This document shows positions 38,444 through 47,175 of a stretch of 64,000 nt of DNA, piece by piece (position 1 is the first letter of the stretch; each line of letters starts with the position of its first letter). The translations under genes and the position numbers were made by a program. Where the stretch lies: contig NZ_AMBZ01000002.1 of NCBI RefSeq assembly GCF_000293805.1, positions 271,001 to 335,000 of the forward strand. The letters are read 5' to 3'. This stretch comes from Paenibacillus alvei DSM 29. Lineage in GTDB: Bacteria > Bacillota > Bacilli > Paenibacillales > Paenibacillaceae. The notes under the pieces are model-generated. The model saw only the letters and a program-made list of their open reading frames with translations, had not been told where the DNA came from and ran no database searches.

Positions 38444-38456
38444 CCAATGCTGGGTA

Positions 38457-40028
38457 TTATGCCAATTCATTCGCCGCACTATGGATCTCTCGATACTCTT
38501 TTGGAGAAATGCCAACATACTTTTTGAACTGCTTATAGAAATAGCTTTTATCCCAATATCCAACCTTGGCTGCAATATCCGTCATCCGATAATTTGTTCC
38601 TGTCAGCATTTCCTTCGCCTTGTTAATCCGTGTTTTATTCAAATAATCAGAGAACGTGGATTGAACCTCCTTCTGGAACAGCTGTCCCAAATAGACCGGG
38701 TTAATATTGTACACCTGACTGAGCGTCTTAAGCGACAGTTCCTCGGCATAACGCTCTTGAATATCATGCAGCACCTGTCTAACAACAGGGCTCATATCCT
38801 CCGGTTCGTTCATCAGCTCAATGACATGGGCAGCAACTTGCAAGACATGATCCTTCAAGGCTTCCAGTGTCTGAATATGATACACATCATCGAACCAGTC
38901 CCTCTCATCGTTCAGTTGCAATACCGATGACCCCTTCACAGACTGCTTCCAAGCGATGAGCAGTTCCACGGCAAAGTTCCGCATATCGCGCGGAGTGACG
39001 CCATCTGTATCAGACAATCGTTCAAAGTCCGCTTCAAGCTGCGTATTCAGCCCGTCCTTATCTCTCGCGTACAGAAGCTTCACATACGGCTCCGTCTCTG
39101 GCTGAACCGATGCCGGTCGCGACGAACGATAGCTTTCGATTTCATCGCAATCTATAAGACTGTCATCCACTCTAACAAGATGGTACGGCTGTACCTGCTT
39201 TGCATGATCGAAGCTGACAGAAGCCTTGGCGTATCCCTCCTGCACGCTGCCCACGGTCACTTCAAGCACGGATTGCAGCTTTTGCTCTGTCTCTGCCTTC
39301 CATCGCAGCAGCACCTCGATTGCTTCCTGCTTGTCCTCTCGCTTATACAATCCAAGGACAATTGCCGTTTCTCCATCCCACTCGCGAACGCAAAATCCGC
39401 CAAACTTCTCTTCCAACAGATGCTTCGCCTGAGTAGCAACCTCATCCTGCTTCATATAGTCCATTTCATTGTCCTTCCGCACCTCTGGCCGAACAAGAAC
39501 AACCATATAATAAGGATGAACGAAATGGAGATCCAGCAAATCTGCCCGCTGCTGCAGTTCTTCCATATGAATCCGGTCACGCAGCCAGCGGAATAACACG
39601 TTATCCCGCAAGATGTCGCGGTTATGAAGCTCCACCATATGGTGCATGCGCGATTGATCCAGCTTCTGTACCGTGTTCTCTAGTGTAGAGCGGAATTCAT
39701 CGATGTTGATCGGCTTCAGCAGATAGTTCTCGACTCCGTGCTTAATCCCTTCCTTTACGTACACAAACTCATTATATCCACTCAATATGATGAAGCGCGT
39801 ATGCGGGTGAACCTGCTTCACCTTCTCAATCAACTGCAGTCCTGTCATCTTGGGCATCATAATATCCGTCACAACCAAGTCGACCGGGTGATCCTTCAGC
39901 AGATCCCAAGCGGCCTCCCCATTTTCCGCTTGCCCAACAATGCGGAGTCCATAGTCATTCCACTCTAATATAGATTGCAATCCTTCAATAATAAACGGTT
40001 CATCATCGACTAAGAATACATCGTACAT
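38457..40028 (-). CDS. Response regulator with AraC-type output (YesN family)
   Basis: Cytoplasmic two-component regulator, 523 aa. The receiver domain spans about 1-120 with acidic pocket DDE (8-10), phospho-acceptor Asp55 (VVTDIMMPKMTG) and the switch Lys in LLKPINIDEF. A long linker domain follows. The C-terminal AraC double helix-turn-helix covers about 415-515 (SLKTLSQVYNINPVYLGQLF, GYWDKSYFYKQFKKYVGISPKEYR). ATG at 40028 has a GGGGGG site. It follows the kinase gene by 79 bases and is expected to activate the mannoside transport and hydrolase genes downstream. Confidence 0.94.
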   Translation of the reverse strand: MYDVFLVDDEPFIIEGLQSILEWNDYGLRIVGQAENGEAAWDLLKDHPVDLVVTDIMMPKMTGLQLIEKVKQVHPHTRFIILSGYNEFVYVKEGIKHGVENYLLKPINIDEFRSTLENTVQKLDQSRMHHMVELHNRDILRDNVLFRWLRDRIHMEELQQRADLLDLHFVHPYYMVVLVRPEVRKDNEMDYMKQDEVATQAKHLLEEKFGGFCVREWDGETAIVLGLYKREDKQEAIEVLLRWKAETEQKLQSVLEVTVGSVQEGYAKASVSFDHAKQVQPYHLVRVDDSLIDCDEIESYRSSRPASVQPETEPYVKLLYARDKDGLNTQLEADFERLSDTDGVTPRDMRNFAVELLIAWKQSVKGSSVLQLNDERDWFDDVYHIQTLEALKDHVLQVAAHVIELMNEPEDMSPVVRQVLHDIQERYAEELSLKTLSQVYNINPVYLGQLFQKEVQSTFSDYLNKTRINKAKEMLTGTNYRMTDIAAKVGYWDKSYFYKQFKKYVGISPKEYREIHSAANELA

Positions 40029-40107
40029 CTATATCCCCCCAACTCTAGTCACACGAAGTTTGCTTTTCATGATGAAGTAGTGGTACTAGAAGTGTTCATC
40101 CACGCTA

Positions 40108-42078
40108 TTATTGCAGCGGCACCCGGACGGTCGCCGTTGTACCTACGTGCAAGGTACTGTCTATCGTCAATCCATATTGTTCACCGTACAGAATGCGGAG
40201 TCGTTCCTGCACATTCTTTAATCCGAGTGAGCCATGATCCTGAATGTTCGGCTGCTCCAAATCCCTCTGAATCTCCTGCAATCGTTCTGGTTCAATCCCT
40301 TTTCCATTATCCGCCACCCGAATAATAAGTTCACCCTCATCCTGATCAACCTCAATGCGGATATGATTATCATTTCGATCCAATACAATGCCGTGGACAA
40401 GATAATTTTCAATTAGGGGCTGAACCGACAGCTTCATCGTATTATAGCCGCCAAGCCGTTCATCCATTTGAATGGTAAATTGCAGCTTGTCGCGGTAACG
40501 AATTCGAGTGAGCTCTAAATAACGGCGGCAGTTTTCAATTTCTTCATTTACCGTGATGATTGTCTTGTCCTTCACCATATGGCGGAACATCGCTGCCAGA
40601 CTGTAGATCATTTCCCCAACATCATGAGCGCCTTTGGATACGGCCCGCATACGGATTACTTCTAATGTGTTATATAGGAAGTGAGGCTTGATCTGCGCCT
40701 GCAAGGCAATCAATTCCGCATGCTTCTGCTTTAGTTCAGACTTATAGACCTTATTAATGTACTGCTTCAAGTCCTCACACATCTGATTAAAGCTTCCCGC
40801 AATAAGTCCCAGTTCATCTTCGCGTGTAACCGGAAGCCGTACATTCAGATTACCTTCCTGTACCTTCTTCATCGCCATTACAATCGTCTGTGTACGGCGG
40901 GATAAATGGAGTACGGAAAGGTACGTCACCATCAGAACGGCAAAGATACAGAGAGTCGTGACGATGCCAATCGTGTTCTTTAATCCCGACAAATGATTGG
41001 TAATGGCCGCCTCCGGGAGTGCGCCTATGACATACAACCCCAGCTTATTCGTCTGGGAGACGGTTACATAGGTGGACTTCCCATTCAGTTCGATCGACTG
41101 CGGCTTATTCCGTTCAAGCTTGGACAGCTCATCTACATTGGCCCATTTCACCGCATCCTGGGCTTGCGAGGAGGGGTATATTACATCCCCCTTCTGATTC
41201 AGCACGAGCCATTGCTCGCCTCGGAGTGAGTATCCGATCTGACGTCCAATTCCGTTCGCATTGAAGTCAATCGTAATGTGCCCTGCCGTCAGCAAGGATT
41301 CTGGGCTGCTCACACGATTCGTGACACTAATGAGCGGCAGCTTCTCGGATTCCGACTGAATCACATTTTCCTTCACGAGAATTGGGCCTTGCCCCTGCTG
41401 TCCCTTCTGCCCTAGCCGCTTCGTCTCCTCCTGTCCCATTATATCGACCAAGCGATCAGAGGGGCGAAAAACAGGCATATCCTGTATATCGGCCGAATTA
41501 TCTTCCTTTTTACTTTGCTTCATATAAGAAGTAACTCGCTGTCCGAAACGATCCATTTTCCACTGCATATTCACCTGCGGATCCTGACTCCAGTCATAGA
41601 GACCGCCCTTCGCTCCATCGCCAGTATACATATAAGCAAACTGCTTTGTAGGACTGATAAGATTAATATTTTGCAGGTCAGGATCCTTCCAGAATTGGAG
41701 CATAAAAAATTCCTGCATTTTGCGCACATAGAACACATTGCTGGAACTGTAAGCATCTAAACGATAGCGGATATATTGCTCATACCCTTCATTCAACAAG
41801 TAGACTGTGTCCTGAATGAGCATATTATCCTGGTACACCTGCTGTACAATCGCCTGAGCAAGGTCGTTCTTCTGATCTATATAGCGGTAAATGGTATCCA
41901 CCGTACGCTGCTGCTCCATCAAGGCGTTACTGACATCTTTACGCGCAAAAAATTCATAGGCGAATACGGATACCGTTACTAATGAAGCAACCGCAATCAG
42001 TGAGTACATCGCAATTAATTTATTAAACAGCTTCTTTTTAAAGTGCTTCTGATACATTTGGTGAAACGGTTTCAACAA
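40108..42078 (-). CDS. Sensor histidine kinase (YesM/LytS type)
   Basis: Membrane sensor kinase, 656 aa. TM1 is near residues 18-42 and TM2 near 370-392, enclosing a large extracellular sensing region. A HAMP domain (RRTQTIVMAMKKVQEGNLNVRLPV) follows, then the His_kinase phospho-acceptor in ALQAQIKPHFLYNTLEVIR and a HATPase domain (QPLIENYLVHG, ADNGKGIEPERL, GSLGLKNVQERL). The start is TTG at 42078 with GGGGG eight bases upstream. The in-frame ATG at 42057 lacks one. It forms a pair with the YesN-type regulator. Confidence 0.94.
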   Translation of the reverse strand: MLKPFHQMYQKHFKKKLFNKLIAMYSLIAVASLVTVSVFAYEFFARKDVSNALMEQQRTVDTIYRYIDQKNDLAQAIVQQVYQDNMLIQDTVYLLNEGYEQYIRYRLDAYSSSNVFYVRKMQEFFMLQFWKDPDLQNINLISPTKQFAYMYTGDGAKGGLYDWSQDPQVNMQWKMDRFGQRVTSYMKQSKKEDNSADIQDMPVFRPSDRLVDIMGQEETKRLGQKGQQGQGPILVKENVIQSESEKLPLISVTNRVSSPESLLTAGHITIDFNANGIGRQIGYSLRGEQWLVLNQKGDVIYPSSQAQDAVKWANVDELSKLERNKPQSIELNGKSTYVTVSQTNKLGLYVIGALPEAAITNHLSGLKNTIGIVTTLCIFAVLMVTYLSVLHLSRRTQTIVMAMKKVQEGNLNVRLPVTREDELGLIAGSFNQMCEDLKQYINKVYKSELKQKHAELIALQAQIKPHFLYNTLEVIRMRAVSKGAHDVGEMIYSLAAMFRHMVKDKTIITVNEEIENCRRYLELTRIRYRDKLQFTIQMDERLGGYNTMKLSVQPLIENYLVHGIVLDRNDNHIRIEVDQDEGELIIRVADNGKGIEPERLQEIQRDLEQPNIQDHGSLGLKNVQERLRILYGEQYGLTIDSTLHVGTTATVRVPLQ

Positions 42079-42406
42079 GGCTTATACCCCCATCCCTTGT
42101 CGGCACACGAGCTCGATAGCGGTTCGGTACCGCTTTCTTTTTCTTGTTTAGCACATCCACACCTGAAAGATTGCCATTCAAACCAGATGCGTCTTACTCA
42201 AGCTTTATAATATCATAATCAATATATTGAACATAACTCTAAGTGTGAATCTATTGTTGCTGGTGGTTCTGTATCTTGATCCTACTTCTATGATTACATA
42301 TATACAACACAAACGATATCTTTTAGAATTATTAATATATTCCAATTGGGGATACATAACGAAACCCAGCCTCCCTAAGGAAAGCTGGGTTTTATTGCGG
42401 CATCAT
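42079..42406. other. Intergenic region with a hairpin at 42363-42391
   Basis: This 328-base AT-rich gap lies upstream of the sensor kinase and downstream of the OsmC-like gene. AACCCAGC (42363-42370) pairs with GCTGGGTT (42384-42391), flanked by TTTTATTG on the plus strand and TTTCGTT on the minus strand. It fits a terminator for the OsmC-like gene. I see no gene in the rest. Confidence 0.5.
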
Positions 42407-42847
42407 TCAGCCCTTCGCAAGCTGATCGGAGAAGTAGATTTCAATTTCCTTATTTATAAGGCGGAGCAATGTACAGCGATTCCGTACCGCGCCGAATAAC
42501 TCGTCGCGCTCTCCCTGATGAAGCCCATCTGCGTGAATGAGGAACGTAATATATAGAAGCTTGCCCTCGCCACTCCGCTCATCCACCGCGTCTACGTGAA
42601 GAGACTCTAAATTCCAAGCCTTCTCCGTCACATAGGCACGAATCGATTCTGCTACTGCAAATGCTAGGCTCAGCATCCATAGGTCAAAAGACCCGGCTAC
42701 CACACCTGCTTCCGAAGTCTCTCCTGCCCCTTTCACGAGGATTTGAACATCGCCACAGCTTCCTGCCCATTCATTTGGTTTCATTTCCTTTACATGAACT
42801 CGCACAACTGTCACCTCTCCTCTACCCAATTCCATTAGCACAGTCAT
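42407..42847 (-). CDS. OsmC-like hypothetical protein lacking the first catalytic Cys
   Basis: Small protein of up to 146 aa, similar in layout to OsmC/Ohr peroxide-reducing proteins. There is an N-terminal beta part, then the helix SFDLWMLSLAFAVAESIRAYVTEKAW where OsmC proteins have the LGxC motif, followed by LESLHVDA and the closing EIEIYF strand. The first active Cys position reads Ala/Val here, while a Cys remains in the second helix (RNRCTLLR). It may thus be a non-catalytic or binding member. The start is uncertain: ATG at 42847, or GTG codons at 42814 and 42805 near GAGGAGAGG. Confidence 0.6.
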   Translation of the reverse strand: MTVLMELGRGEVTVVRVHVKEMKPNEWAGSCGDVQILVKGAGETSEAGVVAGSFDLWMLSLAFAVAESIRAYVTEKAWNLESLHVDAVDERSGEGKLLYITFLIHADGLHQGERDELFGAVRNRCTLLRLINKEIEIYFSDQLAKG

Positions 42848-43141
42848 CTCCGCGCCCAGCTTGGGTTTGCTTAAACTGTTTCCAGCAAAACTTCAATCCT
42901 ATTGCGACACGATTTTTTGTCTACTTACATTTCCATCTCATTTTTTTGCATTCTCCATCCGTCTCTTTCTCCTCAAATCCCTTGCTGTATAAGGGTTAAC
43001 ACTTCGGTTACAGTTTAGTTACAGTTTTGTCATTTTTAATACTTCCAGACTATTGCCAGCTTTTTTAAAATTATGTTAGTCTGGTTTTGTCGATTTTTTA
43101 GTAATCAATTTACATTTTTAACAGCTAGAGGAGGAGATGTA

Positions 43142-44017
43142 GTGAAGACCGCCATACGGACTGCCCTTGCTGCAAGTGCAGTCATCGGATGCTTGCTGTT
43201 TGCAGACAGCTCACTAGGCACAAAAGCCTTTGCTGCTAGCGAAACGAAGCAAGCCACGATCCACGTCAACGGAAATGCCTTACAATTTACCGATATTATA
43301 CCCATTATTGATGAAAATCAAAATATGTATGTCCCAGTCCGCAGCTTTGCGGAGCAAATGGGTTACTCCCTGTCGTGGTCCGCTGTCAACTCCAGCGTGA
43401 ACAATATTGAAATTTCGAATGGCACAACGACTGTCCGTTTTCGTTCAGACAGCGCTTCTGCCGATGTGAATGGCGATACAATTAACATGGGCGGGAATCC
43501 TTGGGTATACAAAGATAATACATATATTCCGTTTCGCTTTTTGATGAACTCATTTGATTTGGATTTTGAGTGGACACCTGATTATTTAAATAGCATCCCT
43601 CGCATCGATCGCAGTCCGCAAAAAAAGGTTGCTGCTACGTCATCTGCACAAAGTGTGGCTTCCCGCATCATTAATACCGGACGCAGTTACTTAGGCGTTC
43701 CTTACGTATGGGGCGGAACATCACCCAGCGGCTTCGACTGCTCTGGATATATTCAATACATCTACCGCAAGCACGGGGTATCTTTGCCGCGAACATCTCG
43801 CGAGATGTATAGCGCAGGGTATCGGGTGAGCAATCCAATACCGGGCGATCTTGTATTCTTCGCGAGCAACGGAAGCACAATCTCTCATGTTGGTGTCTAT
43901 ATTGGCAACAACCAATACTTGAATGCTTCTTCAGGCAAAGCTTATCAAGTCGTTGTGACCAGCATGTCGTCCGCATGGTCCAAGCGCACTTATGTAGGTG
44001 CCAAGCGCGTTCTGTAA
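43142..44017 (+). CDS. Secreted NlpC/P60 peptidase with copper-amine-oxidase-like N-terminal domain
   Basis: Exported cell-wall endopeptidase, about 291 aa. The signal peptide spans about 1-31 with an AFA-A cleavage site. Next is a Cu_amine_oxidN1-type stalk domain (VNGNALQFTDIIPIIDENQN, VPVRSFAEQMGY, YIPFRFLMNSFDLDFEW), common in Paenibacillus surface proteins. The C-terminal NlpC/P60 domain has catalytic Cys200 in GFDCSGYIQYIY and His249 in ISHVGVYIG. The start is GTG at 43142 with GAGGAGG upstream. The frame is open to 43073 without a ribosome site. It would cut peptide stems of peptidoglycan. Confidence 0.92.
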   Translation: MKTAIRTALAASAVIGCLLFADSSLGTKAFAASETKQATIHVNGNALQFTDIIPIIDENQNMYVPVRSFAEQMGYSLSWSAVNSSVNNIEISNGTTTVRFRSDSASADVNGDTINMGGNPWVYKDNTYIPFRFLMNSFDLDFEWTPDYLNSIPRIDRSPQKKVAATSSAQSVASRIINTGRSYLGVPYVWGGTSPSGFDCSGYIQYIYRKHGVSLPRTSREMYSAGYRVSNPIPGDLVFFASNGSTISHVGVYIGNNQYLNASSGKAYQVVVTSMSSAWSKRTYVGAKRVL

Positions 44018-44035
44018 TAATCATACGACTTTTTT

Positions 44036-44060
44036 AGCCCGCATTAAATGCGGGCTTTTT
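44036..44060 (+). terminator. Intrinsic terminator after the NlpC/P60 gene
   Basis: AGCCCGCATT-a-AATGCGGGCT followed by TTTTT, 18 bases past the stop. Confidence 0.9.
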
Positions 44061-44429
44061 ATTGTCTCCCTACCTTTATAAATACAAGAGATACAAACAA
44101 ATATGATCAAGACTACACAACCGTTGTGTTTCGTCATGTATCCCTTATGCAGTCTTCCATACTCTTCTATGCTCATGATAGTAACAATCGCCCTGAACTA
44201 AAATTTACAAACGTCCGTATTCTGAAGGTACAGAGCGCTCAAGTATAAATTTGGCATGAAAACGGTGTCATTATGACGGAATTGGCACATTGTCCGCTTT
44301 AACATTATCTGCTACTCTCGAATCAAACTCACTTCCTGTACCTTTCACAGATGAATTGCCGAGTTTCAAGTTCTGCATTCCATTGATATGAAGAAAGCTT
44401 ATCACCTTTCGCGCATAAGGAGGAACAGC
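44061..44429 (+). other. Intergenic region without assignable gene
   Basis: These 369 bases before the sugar-isomerase gene hold short broken frames (for example around 44170-44248 and 44275-44390) that I do not recognise. No clear promoter is found. The last ten bases carry the AAGGAGG site of the next gene. Confidence 0.4.
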
Positions 44430-45275
44430 ATGAAACTATCTATTGGTGGATTTTCATTCAATAATTTGCGAGTCGAGGGCAAGATGGACATCTTCGCCTA
44501 TATCGAAACCGTCTATAAACGGTATCAATTACAGGGTATCGATTTCTGGAACGCATTTTTCGCTGATACAACACGCCCGCTATGGCAGATTGCGGATGAC
44601 GATATGCTGCACCGAATTCGACAAGCACTTGTTGAGCGTGAAATGAATCTCGTCAACATTGCGGTCGATCAGGCCCATATTTGGGATCCAGATCCTGAGA
44701 TACGAGAAGCGCTTCATCAAAATGCCCTCGCCCATCTTCGTGCAGCCGAAATTATGGGCGCACAATCCGTGCGAATTGATGCTGTTCTTCATGGGGACGA
44801 CGTGCTCAGTGATGAGGCGCTTGAATATATCACGATGCGATATCGTGAATACGCACAGCGTGGCGCTGAGGGGGGATACTGGGTTGGGCCAGAGAATCAT
44901 ACTGGCTGTGCACTGCAGCCTGATACACTGGTTCGTATCTCTGAAGAAGTCAATCATCCGAATTACGGCATTCTGCTCCATATTGGCCGCTGGAAGCCGC
45001 CTGGTGATTCCTTCTCGATTCGCAACGCTACGCCGGGAACATGGGATAGCTATGCAATCGAGGGCGACCTACAGGCAGCGCCATGGGTACGACATACCCA
45101 TGTAGATTACCGATTGATTGAATCGCCAGATGCCAAGGATCGGTTAGCATCGCTCAAGAACGCCGGCTACAACGGATATTGGGCAATTGAATACAATGCG
45201 CCGTATGATCAATTGGCTGCCATGGATGAGGCTCTTGGGAAGCTGAAAGGGCATCTGACTTCACTGTCTGCGTAA
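44430..45275 (+). CDS. Sugar phosphate isomerase/epimerase (AP endonuclease 2 fold)
   Basis: Cytosolic TIM-barrel protein, about 281 aa, of the xylose-isomerase-like superfamily that isomerises or epimerises keto sugars with a divalent metal. Candidate metal ligands are Glu in GPENHTG, His in LLHIGRW, His in RHTHVDY and Glu in AIEYNAP. ATG at 44430 follows AAGGAGG by six bases, and the frame is open back to 44388. It sits 110 bases before a Gfo/Idh/MocA oxidoreductase gene on the same strand. The pair probably handles one sugar or cyclitol, which I cannot name. Confidence 0.87.
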   Translation: MKLSIGGFSFNNLRVEGKMDIFAYIETVYKRYQLQGIDFWNAFFADTTRPLWQIADDDMLHRIRQALVEREMNLVNIAVDQAHIWDPDPEIREALHQNALAHLRAAEIMGAQSVRIDAVLHGDDVLSDEALEYITMRYREYAQRGAEGGYWVGPENHTGCALQPDTLVRISEEVNHPNYGILLHIGRWKPPGDSFSIRNATPGTWDSYAIEGDLQAAPWVRHTHVDYRLIESPDAKDRLASLKNAGYNGYWAIEYNAPYDQLAAMDEALGKLKGHLTSLSA

Positions 45276-45385
45276 CAAGTAGGCATAGTGCATTACCTGT
45301 TCTGGCGCGCCGCATTCCTTCATAGGGTGCTCTCACATGCAGCCAATCAACTTAGAACGGAGAGTAAAGGGGATAACGAATAACG

Positions 45386-46510
45386 ATGGAATCAAAGCGT
45401 ATTGCCGTCATTGGAGTAGGTCAGATTGGCAAGCATCATCTGGATGAATATGCCCGCGTCGGCGGTGCAGAAATAGTTGCGCTGTGCGATGTCAATGAAG
45501 CTGAGGCACGCCGTGTAGCCGAGCAATATCAAGTCCCTCACGTATATACGGACTTCCGCGAGCTGCTGAAGCGTGACGATATCGAGGCCGTCGATGTATG
45601 CCTGCACAACAACTTCCATGCACCAATCACCATTGCTGCATTGGAAGCAGGCAAGCATGTCTATTGCGAAAAGCCGATAGCAGGCTCTTATTTCGACGGA
45701 GCAGCTATGATCGAGGCCGCAAAGGCAACTGGACGCATGCTGCATATTCAACTAGCTACCCTGTATAATGCGGAAACAAAAGCCGCAAAAACATTAATTG
45801 ATGATGGGCAGCTCGGCAAGCTGTACCACGCCCGTTCAACCGGCTTCCGTCGCCGCGGACGCCCTTATGTCGACGGGTACGGCACACCGGCCTTCACCCA
45901 GAAGGCAATCGCTTCTGGCGGTGCTTTATACGATATGGGCGTCTATCATATCACCCAGCTTCTGTACTTGTTAGGCATGCCGCAGGTTACCCGCATCAGC
46001 GGCCAAACCTATCAAGAAATGGATATGCTACAGGAGCGCCGGGAAATTAGCAAGTTTGACGTAGAAGAGCTTGGTGTCGGCCTTGTGAAGTTCGAGGGTG
46101 GCCTAACCCTTGATATTATCGAAGCATGGGCGATCTATCTGGATGGCTTTGAAGGCAGCAGCATTGTAGGCTCGAAGGGCGGGCTGCGCATGCCATACCA
46201 TACGAGTCAGGCCCAGCATCCATTCACCTTCCATAATACCGTGTCGGATATGGACTTCAATACGGCGGTGGATGTGCATGCGATGAACCACCGCAGACAC
46301 CTTCTTAACCCAAATGAATGGGCGTATGACTCTTCCCAAGGACACTGGATCGCGGCATTGAAAGGCATTGTACCTTTGCTTCCTACTGCGGAGTTGGCGT
46401 TGAATACGATGCTGATAAGTCAGGGCATCTACATGTCTAGTTCACTCGGGCGTGAAGTAACCGCAGATGAAATCATTGCCGGGTCGGTATCTACTGCAGT
46501 CCATATTTAA
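45386..46510 (+). CDS. Gfo/Idh/MocA family oxidoreductase
   Basis: NAD(P)-dependent sugar or cyclitol dehydrogenase, 374 aa. The Rossmann motif is GVGQIGKHH (10-18), the family Glu-Lys-Pro is at 95-97 (CEKPIAGS), and the substrate-domain catalytic His lies in [16 protein letters not shown]. The C-terminal half forms the usual open-faced beta sheet. ATG at 45386 is preceded by GGAGAGTAAAGGGG. It is the second gene after the sugar isomerase, and a terminator ends the operon. Confidence 0.92.
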   Translation: MESKRIAVIGVGQIGKHHLDEYARVGGAEIVALCDVNEAEARRVAEQYQVPHVYTDFRELLKRDDIEAVDVCLHNNFHAPITIAALEAGKHVYCEKPIAGSYFDGAAMIEAAKATGRMLHIQLATLYNAETKAAKTLIDDGQLGKLYHARSTGFRRRGRPYVDGYGTPAFTQKAIASGGALYDMGVYHITQLLYLLGMPQVTRISGQTYQEMDMLQERREISKFDVEELGVGLVKFEGGLTLDIIEAWAIYLDGFEGSSIVGSKGGLRMPYHTSQAQHPFTFHNTVSDMDFNTAVDVHAMNHRRHLLNPNEWAYDSSQGHWIAALKGIVPLLPTAELALNTMLISQGIYMSSSLGREVTADEIIAGSVSTAVHI

Positions 46511-46547
46511 GGATTTCCATACCTTTGCCCGGTGTTACGGCATAACG

Positions 46548-46588
46548 AAAAGGCAGGATCATGGTGGTGCATGATTCTGCCTTTTTCC
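46548..46588 (+). terminator. Intrinsic terminator after the oxidoreductase gene
   Basis: AAAAGGCAGGATCATG-gtggtg-CATGATTCTGCCTTTTT, about 40 bases past the stop at 46510. Confidence 0.88.
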
Positions 46589-46643
46589 TTGATTCTGATG
46601 AACCGCTGCATCTGACTTACTAATTCTCGTTCTCCGATGCAGA

Positions 46644-46676
46644 CAAAAAACCGGACTCTCCGAAGAGAATCCGGTC
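46644..46676 (-). terminator. Intrinsic terminator after the yedF-like gene
   Basis: Minus-strand ACCGGATTCTC-ttcg-GAGAGTCCGGT followed by TTTTTTG, about 40 bases past the stop at 46715. Confidence 0.88.
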
Positions 46677-46714
46677 GATACAGCTAAGATAAGCTGCCGG
46701 TATCCATCTATAGA

Positions 46715-47053
46715 TTATCCGATAGTCAAGACCTCGTGCTTGGCAGCAAGCTCAACGAACGTACCCATACCGGAAATCTCCCCTGTTGTTAGAGTATCAG
46801 CAATCCCATAATGATCGACACAAGTTTTGCAGGCAAGCACCGGCACGCCAAGCTTCTCAATCTCAGCCAGCTGTAAGGACGCCAATGACTGTGAAGTCAA
46901 GGCGAGAACGCCGCGATTCATGCAGAAAACTGCTACTGGAAGCTCTTCCTGTTGTTTAACGAGCGTCAGGAAGGTTTCCAAAATTGTGGCGCCGAGACCA
47001 TTCTCAGCAGCACCAATTGTATCTGATGTCAGTAAAATGACTTTGCCTTTCAT
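46715..47053 (-). CDS. DsrE-family protein, YedF C-terminal-domain type
   Basis: Small cytosolic protein, 112 aa. It matches the C-terminal half of YedF-like proteins of sulfur/selenium handling: LLTSDTIGAAENGLG (8-21), ETFLTLVKQQEELPVAVFCMNRGV and the two-Cys motif LACKTCVDHYG (Cys75, Cys78), then TGEISGM. The TusA-like N-terminal domain of full YedF is absent. ATG at 47053 has AAGGAGG upstream. It follows glnS by 122 bases on the same strand. The role in sulfur or selenium transfer is inferred from the family only. Confidence 0.82.
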   Translation of the reverse strand: MKGKVILLTSDTIGAAENGLGATILETFLTLVKQQEELPVAVFCMNRGVLALTSQSLASLQLAEIEKLGVPVLACKTCVDHYGIADTLTTGEISGMGTFVELAAKHEVLTIG

Positions 47054-47175
47054 AGAAAGACCTCCTTCATCTTCGCGCCTGCACGATGTACCGTCTGTCC
47101 AATCGGCACAGCATCAGGTGTCCTTCTCGCGTCAAGATGCGGCGCTTACAGGAACATTAACATTCCTGATTCTTC

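Noticed and set aside
42062-42074. cre-like palindrome TGAAACGGTTTCA at the start of the sensor-kinase gene
   Set aside because: It is one base shorter than a CcpA cre site and lies within the first codons, so coding constraint and chance explain it.
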